Below, one piece after another: positions 9,049 through 17,755 of a DNA stretch of 64,000 bases; the stretch's first letter is position 1; every line of letters begins with the position of its first letter. The position numbers and the translations under genes are program-made. This DNA comes from Halomonas sp. McH1-25 (GTDB lineage Bacteria; Pseudomonadota; Gammaproteobacteria; Pseudomonadales; Halomonadaceae), in the NCBI RefSeq assembly GCF_022348165.1, contig NZ_JAKRFI010000004.1, forward strand, positions 310,001 through 374,000, written 5' to 3'. The notes under the pieces are model-generated. The model did no database searches and had not been told where the DNA came from. It saw only the letters and a program-made list of their open reading frames with translations.

Positions 9049-10461
9049 ATGTCTGCTGTTCCCGCTACCTCCTGTCTCCAGGAGGGGCTACCGTCCGAGT
9101 GGGACGCCTCGCTCATTGCGCGCTACTCCCACAGCGGACCGCGTTACACCTCCTACCCGACCGCTCCCGACTTTTCCGCAGCGTTCGGCCCCGATCAGCA
9201 TCGTGATGCTCTTGAGCGCAGCAACGCGCAGGCACGTCCCCTGTCGCTCTATGTACACGTACCCTTCTGCCGCAAGATCTGTTTCTATTGCGGCTGCAAC
9301 AAGATTGCGACCAAGGACACGCGCTTGGCGGCCCCCTACCTGTCACGCCTGGATGCAGAGATGCGTCTGGTGGCCCGGCACCTGGCGACCTCGCGCCCTG
9401 TCGAGCAGTTGCACTGGGGTGGCGGCACGCCGACCTTTCTGACCCTGAGCCAGATGAGCCAACTGATCGACCAGTTGCATGCCCGCTTCGGCCTGTCCGA
9501 TGCGCCTGGGCGCGACTATGCCATCGAGATCGACCCCCGCGAGGCCGATGTCCTGACATTGCGTCATTTGCAGACGCTGGGCTTCAACCGCATCAGTCTT
9601 GGCGTACAGGATCTCGATCCCAAGGTCCAACGGGCAGTGAACCGAGTCCAGCCTCGTGTACTGACCGAAACCCTCGTCGACGAGGCAAGTCGGCTGGGCT
9701 TCACCTCGCTGAACATGGACCTCATCGTCGGCCTGCCCCACCAGACCCGCACCAGCTTCGCCGCTACGCTGGAGCAAGTCATCGAGCTGGCCCCGGCCCG
9801 GCTGTCGGTGTTCAATTATGCGCACCTGCCCGAACGCTTCAAGCCGCAACGTCGCATCGACGCTGCCGACCTGCCCGACAGCGAGGAAAAGCTCGCCATT
9901 CTGACGACCACGATGCAGATGCTCAGCGACGCCGGCTACGTGCATATCGGACTCGATCATTTTGCCAAGCCGGACGACAGCCTGGCCGCGGCTCAGCGCG
10001 AAGGCACGTTGCATCGCAACTTTCAGGGCTATACCACACACGGCGGCTGCGATCTGATCGGTCTGGGCGTGTCCGCCATCAGTCAGATCGACGACTGCTA
10101 CGCCCAGAATCCCACCGAACTGGCCGCCTACGAAGCGGCCCTGGACGCAGGCCATCTGGCCACGCAGCGTGGCATCCGGTTGACGTTCGACGATCGAGTG
10201 CGCCGTCACGCCATCCATCGCTTGATGTGCGATCTCGTCCTCGATCTGGACAGCATTGGCATGGCATTCGGCATCGATGCCCCCAATTATTTCGCCGCCT
10301 CGCTGACCACGCTGGAACAGGCCGAGCGAGACGGACTGGTGTCGCGCCAGGGCAACCGGCTCGAAGTGAGCCGCCCGGGGCGACTGCTGGTCAGGCATCT
10401 GGCCATGGCCTTCGATGCCCGGCTACCCGACAGTGATGCGCGCTTTTCACGCATCCTTTGA
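9049..10461 (+). CDS. hemN: Oxygen-independent coproporphyrinogen III dehydrogenase
   Basis: Radical-SAM enzyme (470 aa) that decarboxylates coproporphyrinogen III to protoporphyrinogen IX without O2, supplying heme under low oxygen. The [4Fe-4S] motif CxxxCxxC is in PFCRKICFYCGCNK (about C74, C78, C81). The YSHSGPRYTSYPTA segment before it and WGGGTPTFL after it are typical of HemN rather than HemW. The frame is open from 8974, but the ATG at 9049 gives a family-like N-terminus close to the E. coli length (457 aa). It lies between the cbb3 accessory genes and anr. Confidence 0.95.
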   Translation: MSAVPATSCLQEGLPSEWDASLIARYSHSGPRYTSYPTAPDFSAAFGPDQHRDALERSNAQARPLSLYVHVPFCRKICFYCGCNKIATKDTRLAAPYLSRLDAEMRLVARHLATSRPVEQLHWGGGTPTFLTLSQMSQLIDQLHARFGLSDAPGRDYAIEIDPREADVLTLRHLQTLGFNRISLGVQDLDPKVQRAVNRVQPRVLTETLVDEASRLGFTSLNMDLIVGLPHQTRTSFAATLEQVIELAPARLSVFNYAHLPERFKPQRRIDAADLPDSEEKLAILTTTMQMLSDAGYVHIGLDHFAKPDDSLAAAQREGTLHRNFQGYTTHGGCDLIGLGVSAISQIDDCYAQNPTELAAYEAALDAGHLATQRGIRLTFDDRVRRHAIHRLMCDLVLDLDSIGMAFGIDAPNYFAASLTTLEQAERDGLVSRQGNRLEVSRPGRLLVRHLAMAFDARLPDSDARFSRIL

Positions 10462-10553
10462 AAGAGCCGACGAGAGACGAGATGGAAAGTGCATTTATCG
10501 ACACGGACCGGGTCTGCCATAATAGTGAAATTATCGATGGCGAGGAGACCTGC

Positions 10554-11297
10554 ATGGCCAGCCAAGTTCTACAGACACGCCGACCTCGTTTGCAGGAGGC
10601 GCGTTGCCAGACCTGCAGCCTGAGCTCGTTGTGCCTGCCCCTCGCGCTGGAACTCGACGACATCGACAGTTTCGACGCCATCATTCATCGCCGCCCTCCG
10701 CTCAAGAAGGGCGAGCATCTGGTGCGTCAGGACGATCCGTTTACCAGTGTGTTCGCCGTACGCTCGGGCAGCCTCAAGCAGTTGACCAGCGAGGGGGACG
10801 GCGAAGAACAGCTGACCAATTTCTATCTGCCCAGCGAGCTGGTCGGCCTCGACGGCATCGATGAGCAAGTCTACCCGGGCAGCGTGATCGCCCTGGAAAC
10901 CACCACGGTCTGCGAAATTCCCTTCGACCGTCTCGACAAGCTCTCGGAGACTCTGCCTGAATTGCGCAACCAGCTTTACCGCAGCATGAGCAAGGAACTG
11001 CGCGACGATCGACGCATGCTGCGCCTGCTGTCGCGCAAGACCGCCGACGAGCGTCTGGCCAGCTTTCTGGTCAACCTTTCCACGCGCTTTCGCCGCCGCG
11101 GCTACTCGCCGTACAGCTTTCGCCTGTCGATGGCGCGCGCCGATATCGGCAACTACCTAGGTTTGGCGCTGGAAACGGTCAGCCGCATTCTCAGCCGTTT
11201 CCAGCAGCAGAAGCTACTCGCCGTCCAGGGGCGCGAAGTGCATATCCTCGACCTGGCGACGCTGGAGTCGGTGGCCGAAGGCGAAGGCTGTCGCTGA
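10554..11297 (+). CDS. anr: Anr/FNR-type oxygen-sensing transcriptional regulator
   Basis: Crp/Fnr-family regulator (247 aa) that binds a [4Fe-4S] cluster under low O2 and activates TTGAT-N4-ATCAA promoters. N-terminal cysteines C18, C21 and C27 (C-x2-C-x5-C) plus the Cys in TTVCEIPF fit the FNR cluster ligands. A cyclic-nucleotide-binding fold spans about 45-150, and a C-terminal winged helix contains LGLALETVSRILSRFQ, with the E-x2-S-R recognition pattern of FNR. The ATG at 10554 follows a GAGGAG site; the open frame from 10458 is not needed. Downstream it faces ttcA across a shared terminator. Confidence 0.95.
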   Translation: MASQVLQTRRPRLQEARCQTCSLSSLCLPLALELDDIDSFDAIIHRRPPLKKGEHLVRQDDPFTSVFAVRSGSLKQLTSEGDGEEQLTNFYLPSELVGLDGIDEQVYPGSVIALETTTVCEIPFDRLDKLSETLPELRNQLYRSMSKELRDDRRMLRLLSRKTADERLASFLVNLSTRFRRRGYSPYSFRLSMARADIGNYLGLALETVSRILSRFQQQKLLAVQGREVHILDLATLESVAEGEGCR

Positions 11298-11326
11298 GCG
11301 CTAGCCGTGCGAACCACAGAGCGCGA

Positions 11327-11369
11327 ATGACAACGCCCCCGACCGTATGGCCGGGGGCGTTGTCGTCAT
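11327..11369. terminator. Bidirectional terminator between anr and ttcA
   Basis: A long perfect stem, GACAACGCCCCCG / CGGGGGCGTTGTC, lies between two convergent genes, 30 nt after the anr stop and 29 nt before the ttcA stop. It can serve both strands. Confidence 0.75.
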
Positions 11370-11397
11370 ACACCTTTAGATCAGGCTGCGCTGACGC

Positions 11398-12252
11398 TCA
11401 AACCTCTTTGGCCAGCAGGTCGAAGGCATCGATTCGGTTAGTCTGCATGGACTCACGCTTGGCCTCGAGCCCCTGGAAATCGAACAGATCGCGATCGGCG
11501 AGCTGCGATGGCGCCACATTGGTAACCGCCTTGAACATCGTCTCGAGACGTCCCGGGTGTGCCTTCTCCCAATCGGCAAGCATCTCCTTGACTACCTGGC
11601 GCTGCAGATTGGGCTGCGAGCCGCACAGATTGCAGGGAATGATCGGAAACTCCATCAACCGCGCGAACTCGGCGATGTCGGCCTCCTTGCAATAGGCCAG
11701 CGGGCGAATGACGATGTTCTTGCCGTCATTGGAAAGCAGCTTGGGCGGCATCGCCTTGAGCGTACCGCCGTAGAACATATTGAGGAACAGTGTCTCGAGG
11801 ATATCCTCGCGGTGGTGCCCCAGGGCCACCTTGGTCGCACCGATCTCCTCGGCGAACCCATAGAGCGAGCCACGACGCAGGCGTGAGCAAAGCGCACAAG
11901 TCGTCTTGCCTTCCGGCGTCTTCTCCTTGACCACCGAGTAGGTATCGCGCTCGAGAATATGGTATGGCACGCCAACGCTTTCGAGGTACTCGGGCAGGAC
12001 ATGCTCGGGAAAACCGGGCTGTTTCTGGTCGAGATTGACCGCCACCAGTTCGAAGTCGATCGGGGCATTGCGCTGCAGATTGCTCAGGATCTCCAGCATG
12101 GTGTAGGAGTCCTTGCCACCGGACAGGCACACCATGACCTTGTCGCCGTCCTCGATCATTGCATAGTCGATGATCGCATTGCCGACCTGGCGACGCAGCC
12201 GCTTCTGGAGCTTGTTGAACTCGCGTTTCTGGGTACCGGTGAGTTCCAGCAT
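11398..12252 (-). CDS. ttcA: tRNA 2-thiocytidine biosynthesis protein
   Basis: ATP- and iron-sulfur-dependent enzyme (284 aa) that thiolates C32 of certain tRNAs. The PP-loop motif SGGKDS is at about residues 44-49. Two CxxC pairs (CALC about 122-125 and CNLC about 213-216) supply the cluster ligands. The N-terminus [19 protein letters not shown] is typical of the family. It is convergent with anr; closeness of ttcA and fnr-type genes is also seen in enterobacteria. Confidence 0.96.
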   Translation of the reverse strand: MLELTGTQKREFNKLQKRLRRQVGNAIIDYAMIEDGDKVMVCLSGGKDSYTMLEILSNLQRNAPIDFELVAVNLDQKQPGFPEHVLPEYLESVGVPYHILERDTYSVVKEKTPEGKTTCALCSRLRRGSLYGFAEEIGATKVALGHHREDILETLFLNMFYGGTLKAMPPKLLSNDGKNIVIRPLAYCKEADIAEFARLMEFPIIPCNLCGSQPNLQRQVVKEMLADWEKAHPGRLETMFKAVTNVAPSQLADRDLFDFQGLEAKRESMQTNRIDAFDLLAKEV

Positions 12253-12370
12253 GATGAGACGACACGCAGTGAAAATGATGGCCGCCTATGCTACCACCGC
12301 CACCGTCGACATGCGATGGCCCCGGCATCTCCCACCTGCGGGCGGTAGCGACGACTCACGCCCGGGCCAG

Positions 12371-12988
12371 CTAGCACGCTTCGAGTGCCCCCTTGGTCAA
12401 CCGCACATACATGAGCGCCGTCGTCGTCGCATCGCCAAGGGCGGTATGTCGTCCAATGACGGGGACATTCAGCGCCTTGGCAATGCTTTCGAAGCCCAGA
12501 TGCGGTTCCAGATGCGGGCGTATCCGGCGCAGTTCGCGCTGGTAGATCTGGGCCATGTCGATACTGACGTTGGGCAGGTCGAAGCCGAACAGCGGGCGCA
12601 AATGGCGATTGATGACGCTGATATCGTAGTCGATACACCACCCGAGCAATGGCCGATTGCCGATGAAGTCGATGAACCGTTCCAACGCCGCTTGAAGCGG
12701 CTCACCTTCCTCGAGGTCGACACCGCGCAGGCGATGGATACGGATCGAGTCACCGGTCAGGCTGTCGGGCTGCTGCAGGCGTAGATCCAGCGAGTCGCTG
12801 GTCAGTACATGATCGCCCTTGATTCGCACTGCGGCAATCGATACCAGTTCGGCGATCTTGGGATCGAGGCCGGTGGTCTCGCAATCGATGGCGACCAGCT
12901 CGTCGCCGGTGTAGGGATTGAATAGCCAGCCGTAACGGCCATTGGCCTGCTTTCGGCGGTCGGTAACGCGCCGCAGTGATCGGATCAT
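12371..12988 (-). CDS. DEDDh 3'-5' exonuclease (DnaQ/PolC-type) of the acetate locus
   Basis: Exonuclease-fold protein (205 aa) with motif I VAIDCETTGLDP (about 32-43) and the terminal HTALGDATTTA (H-x4-D) of DEDDh nucleases. The start is fixed by an AGGAGG site 7 nt before the ATG. It is the downstream gene of a pair with the cNMP/CBS/DUF294 protein 69 nt away. In many gammaproteobacteria this pair sits beside the DUF4212/SSS acetate symporter and the CrbS kinase. Its substrate in this context is unknown; nucleotide or RNA turnover is possible. It is not the replicative epsilon subunit, judging by length and context. Confidence 0.85.
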   Translation of the reverse strand: MIRSLRRVTDRRKQANGRYGWLFNPYTGDELVAIDCETTGLDPKIAELVSIAAVRIKGDHVLTSDSLDLRLQQPDSLTGDSIRIHRLRGVDLEEGEPLQAALERFIDFIGNRPLLGWCIDYDISVINRHLRPLFGFDLPNVSIDMAQIYQRELRRIRPHLEPHLGFESIAKALNVPVIGRHTALGDATTTALMYVRLTKGALEAC

Positions 12989-13057
12989 GGGTAGGCCTCC
13001 TGCCTGTTCGATGACTCCCTGATGGATAACCTCGCGTGGCTCATGGGCGAGTGCCCC

Positions 13058-14881
13058 TCAATATTCGAGATGAAAGCGGTGTGACAGGCGCTGCTGGAAT
13101 TCCTTGACGATGTGCAACGCTTCGCGCAGCAGATCGCGCTCCAGGGAAGACAGTGACTGTACGACCACCATGTTGGGATCGGCGCCAGCCTTGCCGGTGC
13201 CATCGAGCCGAGCCAGTTGCTGCTTGAGGCGCAATTCGGCGAACAGCGATAAGGCCTCGCCCAGGTCGGAGGCGAATTCCGGCTCGAGCCGCCCCTGCGC
13301 CGCTAGTGCGTCGAGACGTCCCAGGGTGGAGGTCGGCGTCGTCCGGCATTCCAATGCCAGCGTTCGAACGCCCTGGACGATAGGAAAGATGCCCCCTTTT
13401 TTGATATCGATGCCGTGTGCCGGACGCTTGAGCGATCCGAACAGCGTCAACGGAGCGGCGAAACGCAATGCCATCTTGGCGAAGTACGACAGAAAGATTT
13501 CGTCGTGCGAACAACTCTCGAACAGATGCCGGCGAATCCCATCCAGTAGCTGGGTGTTGCCGGCAACGCCATGGGCGTCGAGCATGATCGCCACATTCAT
13601 CAGCGAGGCGCCGTCACGACGCCCGACCCAGCGCGAAATGGTTTGCCGCCATCCCGACTCGCTGTTCACCCATTCCGGATTGGATACCATGATGTTGCCG
13701 GGACAAGGCGGATAGCCCAGGGTGTATAAAGTCTCGGTCAGTCGCTGCATGTCGGCGGCGCACGTCGGCCAGTCGCTACCGTCCTGCAGGATCAGGGCAT
13801 TGTCCTGATCGGTCTTGAGAATCTGTTCACCGCGCCCTTCGCTACCCATGACCACGAAGCAGCTCTGTGCCTGCTGCTGCGATGGAATCAGGAACTGGAA
13901 CGCCTTGCTGATGATGCGTCCGTTGAGAGCGGCCAACAGGTCCATCGCGAATTGCAGCTTCACGCCCTGGGACATCAGCGCCTTGACCAGCTCCGGCAAG
14001 CGTGCACTGGCCCTTGCCAAGGCATCGAGATCGTTGGCCTGCTCGACCTCCAGGCTGACCACGTAGGAGCGACTGGAAAAATAGCTCAGCACGTCGGTAA
14101 GCTCGACGACCCCGATGGGCGTGTCGCGTTCCGTCACGATCACCCGCGCTACATCGTGACGGGTCATGCTGACCAGGGCTTGAAACAGATAATCGTCCGG
14201 TCGCGCCGTGACCAGCGCAAAATGCGCGATGCTCAGCACCGGGCTGCTACGCTCCAATCCCTGGAGAATCAGCGCATTGAGCAGATCGGTCTTGGTCACG
14301 ATGCCGAATCGATCTGCCGCCCTGACCAGCAGGCTATCGGCATGCTGATCATTGAGCATGGTCACCGCTTCGGCCACGGTGGTGCCCTCGGCGGCAATGC
14401 AGGGGGCCCGCATGCACTCGGCCACGCGGGCCAGCATGAAGCCCGCCATGGAAACTCCGTCCGAGGCTCGTCGCTCGACGAGCAGACGAGCCTTGTTGGC
14501 CAGGCTTTCACGAAAAAAGTCGCCAAACGCCGGATAATTTGTACATAACTGTTCGAACAGGGCCTTGGGCAGCAGGTAGCAGAGCGTTTCCTGCTCGGTT
14601 TTGAAGCGATAGCGGCTCTTGCCGTTGAGAATGCTGATGGCCCCGAACACGTCACCGGCCGTGTAATGCCCGATACGCGCCCGGGCATCGGGTAGGGTTG
14701 GGTCCAGTTCGGCGACTTCCCCCTTATGGATGATGAACATGAACTCGCCGGGCTGACCGGCGTCCAGAATGACCTCCCCCGTGTCGAAGTAGGCCATGTC
14801 CACGCCGTTGGTCACGCGGATTCTGCCTGCCTCGTCGAGTAGCGAGAAAGGTGCTTGTGAAAGATCGATGTCGACCATCAT
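13058..14881 (-). CDS. cNMP-binding/CBS/DUF294 nucleotidyltransferase-like signalling protein
   Basis: Large cytoplasmic protein (607 aa). Domains in order: a cyclic-nucleotide-binding-like domain (about 10-125), a pair of CBS domains (about 150-275), DUF294, a GlnD-type putative nucleotidyltransferase domain carrying VMGSEGRGEQ and the TDQDNALI acidic motif (about 340-365), and a C-terminal DUF294-associated helical domain. The parts suggest a sensor of adenine nucleotides or second messengers. It is co-oriented with the exonuclease and divergent from the acetate symporter across the 730-bp gap. M1 and M2 are both possible starts. Family context points to acetate or carbon regulation; the biochemical activity is not known. 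Confidence 0.85.
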   Translation of the reverse strand: MMVDIDLSQAPFSLLDEAGRIRVTNGVDMAYFDTGEVILDAGQPGEFMFIIHKGEVAELDPTLPDARARIGHYTAGDVFGAISILNGKSRYRFKTEQETLCYLLPKALFEQLCTNYPAFGDFFRESLANKARLLVERRASDGVSMAGFMLARVAECMRAPCIAAEGTTVAEAVTMLNDQHADSLLVRAADRFGIVTKTDLLNALILQGLERSSPVLSIAHFALVTARPDDYLFQALVSMTRHDVARVIVTERDTPIGVVELTDVLSYFSSRSYVVSLEVEQANDLDALARASARLPELVKALMSQGVKLQFAMDLLAALNGRIISKAFQFLIPSQQQAQSCFVVMGSEGRGEQILKTDQDNALILQDGSDWPTCAADMQRLTETLYTLGYPPCPGNIMVSNPEWVNSESGWRQTISRWVGRRDGASLMNVAIMLDAHGVAGNTQLLDGIRRHLFESCSHDEIFLSYFAKMALRFAAPLTLFGSLKRPAHGIDIKKGGIFPIVQGVRTLALECRTTPTSTLGRLDALAAQGRLEPEFASDLGEALSLFAELRLKQQLARLDGTGKAGADPNMVVVQSLSSLERDLLREALHIVKEFQQRLSHRFHLEY

Positions 14882-15144
14882 GTCGCCCTCGTCATGACGG
14901 CTTCATCCCGCTGCCAAACGTGAGCAGGCGAGCCATTAACCTTACTGCGCTGGCCTTCATCGATACGGAGCTGCTTCGAAACGCAACGAGAAAGCTCGGA
15001 CATCCTTGTCGACCCGATGCGTTGGTCAACGTCATCGCCAACATGAGACAAGAGTGTCAGACATTGGGCTGTCCTCGCCCCACTCTTATCTAACAATTTA
15101 TAGAACAAAGCTAGGATACCAGCCTCGCTTCTTTCAATTGAACA

Positions 15145-15214
15145 TAGACCAATGTTCTAGGGAGCATGCCGTTAGACCATTGTCCTATCCTTGCACGCCT
15201 ATACCATCGTCCTA
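15145..15214 (+). repeat. Three phased 15-bp direct repeats, candidate CrbR boxes
   Basis: TAGACCAATGTTCTA (15145-15159), TAGACCATTGTCCTA (15173-15187) and TATACCATCGTCCTA (15200-15214) are spaced 28 and 27 bp start to start. Each is roughly dyadic (TAG-A...TCTA/CCTA). A similar core, ACCAATGT, occurs on the minus strand upstream of acs at 26265-26276. Tandem near-palindromes suggest binding by a dimeric regulator; the LuxR-type CrbR homologue is the obvious candidate. Confidence 0.5.
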
Positions 15215-15348
15215 TTCAGAAACGCCCGTTACCTTCCCTAAAATAAAAACTTCCCACAACCTACTGATTAAAAAACAAAAATACAAAAACGCGTTACATT
15301 ACATTTATTTCATAAGACCAAAGTATGGGATTTTATTTTTCCTTGATA

Positions 15349-15377
15349 TTGACCACTATTGGCTACGACCCTTATAG
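15349..15377 (+). promoter_or_regulatory. Candidate sigma-70 promoter for the acetate symporter operon
   Basis: TTGACC, a 17-bp spacer, then TTATAG, inside the AT-rich gap and about 235 nt before the DUF4212 gene. This is a sequence match only, in a region where chance AT-rich matches are common. Confidence 0.3.
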
Positions 15378-15613
15378 GCAAACCCATGTGAAAAGCACAG
15401 GAAAGACTGCCGGCTCACATGCAATGACAGCGACTTTAGTCGCTATTTAAAAAATAAAATAAGGATACTTTTTTCGGTCATACTATCGCCAAATGCGCCA
15501 CTAATTTCAGCACCAATGGTTCGATGGAAATGGCTGAACGGATGACAGGTATCCTGCAGGGTTAGATATCCCCTCGAAGCAATCCCTCTCACAAACAAGC
15601 GGAGAGCAATATC

Positions 15614-15874
15614 ATGGCAGAAGACAAGTCCAATGCCGAAGCTTACTGGAAGGCCAACTTACGCCTGATCACCGGCTGCCTGATCGTCTGGGCACTGGTG
15701 TCTTACGGCTTTGCCATCCTGCTGCGTCCCCTGTTGTCAGGGATTCCCGTCGGAGGCACAGACCTGGGATTCTGGTTTGCACAACAAGGATCCATTCTGA
15801 CCTTCATCGCCCTGATCTTCTTCTATGCCTGGAAGATGAATCGGCTGGACAAGCAATTCGGACTCGGGGAGTAA
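15614..15874 (+). CDS. DUF4212 small subunit of a sodium:solute symporter
   Basis: Membrane protein of 86 aa with two helices (about 20-40 and 55-75) and the family pattern YWKANLRL near the N-terminus, plus FWFAQQGSI and YAWKMNRLDKQFG towards the C-terminus. DUF4212 proteins are almost always encoded directly before an SSS-family symporter of the VC_2705 subgroup, as here, and are regarded as its small partner. The ATG follows GCGGAGAGC. The next ATG is 6 nt after the stop, so the two form a tight operon. A role in acetate or small-carboxylate uptake is inferred from context. Confidence 0.9.
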   Translation: MAEDKSNAEAYWKANLRLITGCLIVWALVSYGFAILLRPLLSGIPVGGTDLGFWFAQQGSILTFIALIFFYAWKMNRLDKQFGLGE

Positions 15875-15880
15875 GCCAGC

Positions 15881-17662
15881 ATGAGTCAATTTGCGATTAA
15901 CGTCCTATTCGTCGGCGCCTCCTTTGCCATTTATATCGGCATCGCCATCTGGGCCAAGGCCGGGTCGACCAAGGATTTCTACGTAGCCGGCGGCGGCGTC
16001 CACCCCGTCACCAACGGGATGGCGATCGGGGCCGACTGGATGTCAGCAGCCTCCTTCATCTCCATGGCAGGCCTTATCGCTGCCGGGGGCTATGCCAACT
16101 CGACGTTCCTGATGGGTTGGACAGGCGGCTACGTGCTGCTGGCCATGCTACTGGCCCCCTACTTGCGTAAGTTCGGCAAGTTCACCGTGCCCGAGTTCAT
16201 CGGCGATCGCTTCTACAGCAAGACGGCGCGCATGGTGGCCGTGGTCTGTCTGATCGTGGCGTCCGTGACCTACGTCATCGGACAGATGGCCGGTGCCGGC
16301 GTGGCCTTCTCCCGCTTCCTGGAAGTCGATGCGACTACCGGCCTGATCATTGCCGCCGTCGTGGTGTTCTTCTATTCGGTGCTGGGCGGCATGAAAGGCA
16401 TCACCTACACCCAGGTGGCCCAGTACATCGTGCTGATCATCGCCTATACCATCCCGGCCGTGTTCATCTCGCTCGAGCTGACCGGCAATCCGCTGCCACC
16501 GCTCGGTCTGTTTTCCGATCACAGTGCATCCGGCGAGCCACTGCTGGCCAAACTCAACGAAGTGGTCACCGCGCTGGGCTTCAACGCCTACACGGCCATG
16601 GTGGACAACAAGCTGAACATGGTGCTGTTCACCCTGTCGCTGATGATCGGTACCGCCGGCCTGCCGCACGTCATCATGCGCTTCTTCACCGTACCCAAGG
16701 TAGCCGATGCGCGTTGGTCGGCAGGTTGGGCGCTGGTGTTCATCGGCCTGCTCTATCTGACGGCTCCGGCCGTGGCCTCCATGGCACGCCTGAACCTGAT
16801 GACCACCATTTATCCGGACATGGCGGGCCAGGTCGAGAATTACGAGGAAGCCGCCGGCAATCCCATCGCTTACGAGGAACGTCCCGAATGGATCCGGACC
16901 TGGGAAGAGACCGGTCTGATCACCTTCGAGGACAAGAACAACGACGGCAACATCCAGTTCTACAACGATACCGCCAATTTCACCGAGCGTGGCTGGGAAG
17001 GCAACGAACTGGTGGTCAACAATGACATTCTGGTGCTGGCCAACCCGGAGATCGCCAACCTGCCCGGCTGGGTAATCGGTCTGATCGCCGCAGGCGGCCT
17101 GGCAGCGGCACTGTCCACGGCTGCCGGTCTGTTGCTGGCCATCTCCTCGGCCATCAGTCACGACCTGATCAAGGGAGCGATCAACCCCAAGATCTCGGAG
17201 AAATCCGAGCTACTGACGGCGCGTATCTCGATGTCCGTCGCCATCGTCGTCGCGACCTACCTCGGCGCCAATCCGCCAGGGTTTGCGGCCCAGGTCGTGG
17301 CGCTGGCCTTCGGTATCGCCGCCGCTTCGCTGTTCCCGGTGCTGATGATGGGCATCTTCTCCAAGCGGGTGAACAACAAGGGGGCCATTGCCGGCATGCT
17401 TTCCGGCCTGGTCTTCACCTTGGTGTACATCTTCGTCTACAAGGGCTGGTTCTTCATCCCGGGCACCAACAACCTGGCGGACACTCCCGATAATTGGGTA
17501 CTGGGTATTTCCCCGCTCTCCATCGGTGCCGTAGGGGCGATCATCAACTTCGCCGTGGCCTACCTCGTCTCCAACGCGACCGAGCAACCGCCGCAAGAGA
17601 TCCAGGACCTGGTGGAAAGCGTGCGTTATCCGAAAGGTGCTGGTGGCGCCATCGATCACTGA
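15881..17662 (+). CDS. SSS-family sodium:solute symporter, acetate permease type (VC_2705 subgroup)
   Basis: Inner-membrane symporter (593 aa) with about 13 helices. The N-terminal YVAGGGVHPVTNGMAIGADW segment and the GGYANSTFLMGWTGGY motif are typical of the ActP-like branch of the SLC5 family. An insertion of about 100 residues (roughly 310-385), rich in acidic residues and including EDKNNDGNI, lies between helices and is a mark of the VC_2705 subgroup. Expected to import acetate or pyruvate with Na+. Paired with DUF4212 upstream and followed by a strong terminator. The acetate substrate is inferred from the CrbS/CrbR/acs neighbourhood; actP proper is a different subgroup. Confidence 0.88.
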   Translation: MSQFAINVLFVGASFAIYIGIAIWAKAGSTKDFYVAGGGVHPVTNGMAIGADWMSAASFISMAGLIAAGGYANSTFLMGWTGGYVLLAMLLAPYLRKFGKFTVPEFIGDRFYSKTARMVAVVCLIVASVTYVIGQMAGAGVAFSRFLEVDATTGLIIAAVVVFFYSVLGGMKGITYTQVAQYIVLIIAYTIPAVFISLELTGNPLPPLGLFSDHSASGEPLLAKLNEVVTALGFNAYTAMVDNKLNMVLFTLSLMIGTAGLPHVIMRFFTVPKVADARWSAGWALVFIGLLYLTAPAVASMARLNLMTTIYPDMAGQVENYEEAAGNPIAYEERPEWIRTWEETGLITFEDKNNDGNIQFYNDTANFTERGWEGNELVVNNDILVLANPEIANLPGWVIGLIAAGGLAAALSTAAGLLLAISSAISHDLIKGAINPKISEKSELLTARISMSVAIVVATYLGANPPGFAAQVVALAFGIAAASLFPVLMMGIFSKRVNNKGAIAGMLSGLVFTLVYIFVYKGWFFIPGTNNLADTPDNWVLGISPLSIGAVGAIINFAVAYLVSNATEQPPQEIQDLVESVRYPKGAGGAIDH

Positions 17663-17710
17663 GCCATAATAGCCCCGGCCCGGCTGGCCCGGGCTCGGGA
17701 TCACACCACT

Positions 17711-17742
17711 TCGGGCTTCCCAGCGGGAAGCCCGATTTCGTT
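17711..17742 (+). terminator. Terminator after the acetate symporter
   Basis: Perfect 11-bp stem TCGGGCTTCCC / GGGAAGCCCGA with a 3-nt loop, followed by TTTCGTT. A second GC-rich hairpin (about 17673-17698) precedes it. Confidence 0.7.
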
Positions 17743-17755
17743 AAGAAGGCATTGT

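Larger units (their letters stand above)
14882..15613. promoter_or_regulatory. AT-rich divergent regulatory region between the DUF294 gene and the acetate symporter
   Basis: No credible gene is seen in these 732 bases. The left 170 nt look like ordinary GC-rich upstream sequence. From about 15080 the base composition falls sharply, with A/T runs at 15240-15345 and 15445-15475. It contains three direct repeats (15145-15214), a candidate promoter (15349-15377), a spaced inverted repeat CATGTGA...TCACATG (15385-15421) and a hairpin AGCGACTTTAGTCGCT (15429-15444). If the candidate promoter is real, the symporter mRNA has a leader of about 230 nt. Confidence 0.6.

Noticed and set aside
15006-15377. 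123-codon open frame in the AT-rich gap
   Set aside because: Uneven composition, no RBS, no conserved motif; spans the repeats and the promoter candidate.
15385-15421. TGTGA...TCACA as a CRP site
   Set aside because: The half sites are separated by about 24 nt instead of 6, so it cannot be a standard CRP site.
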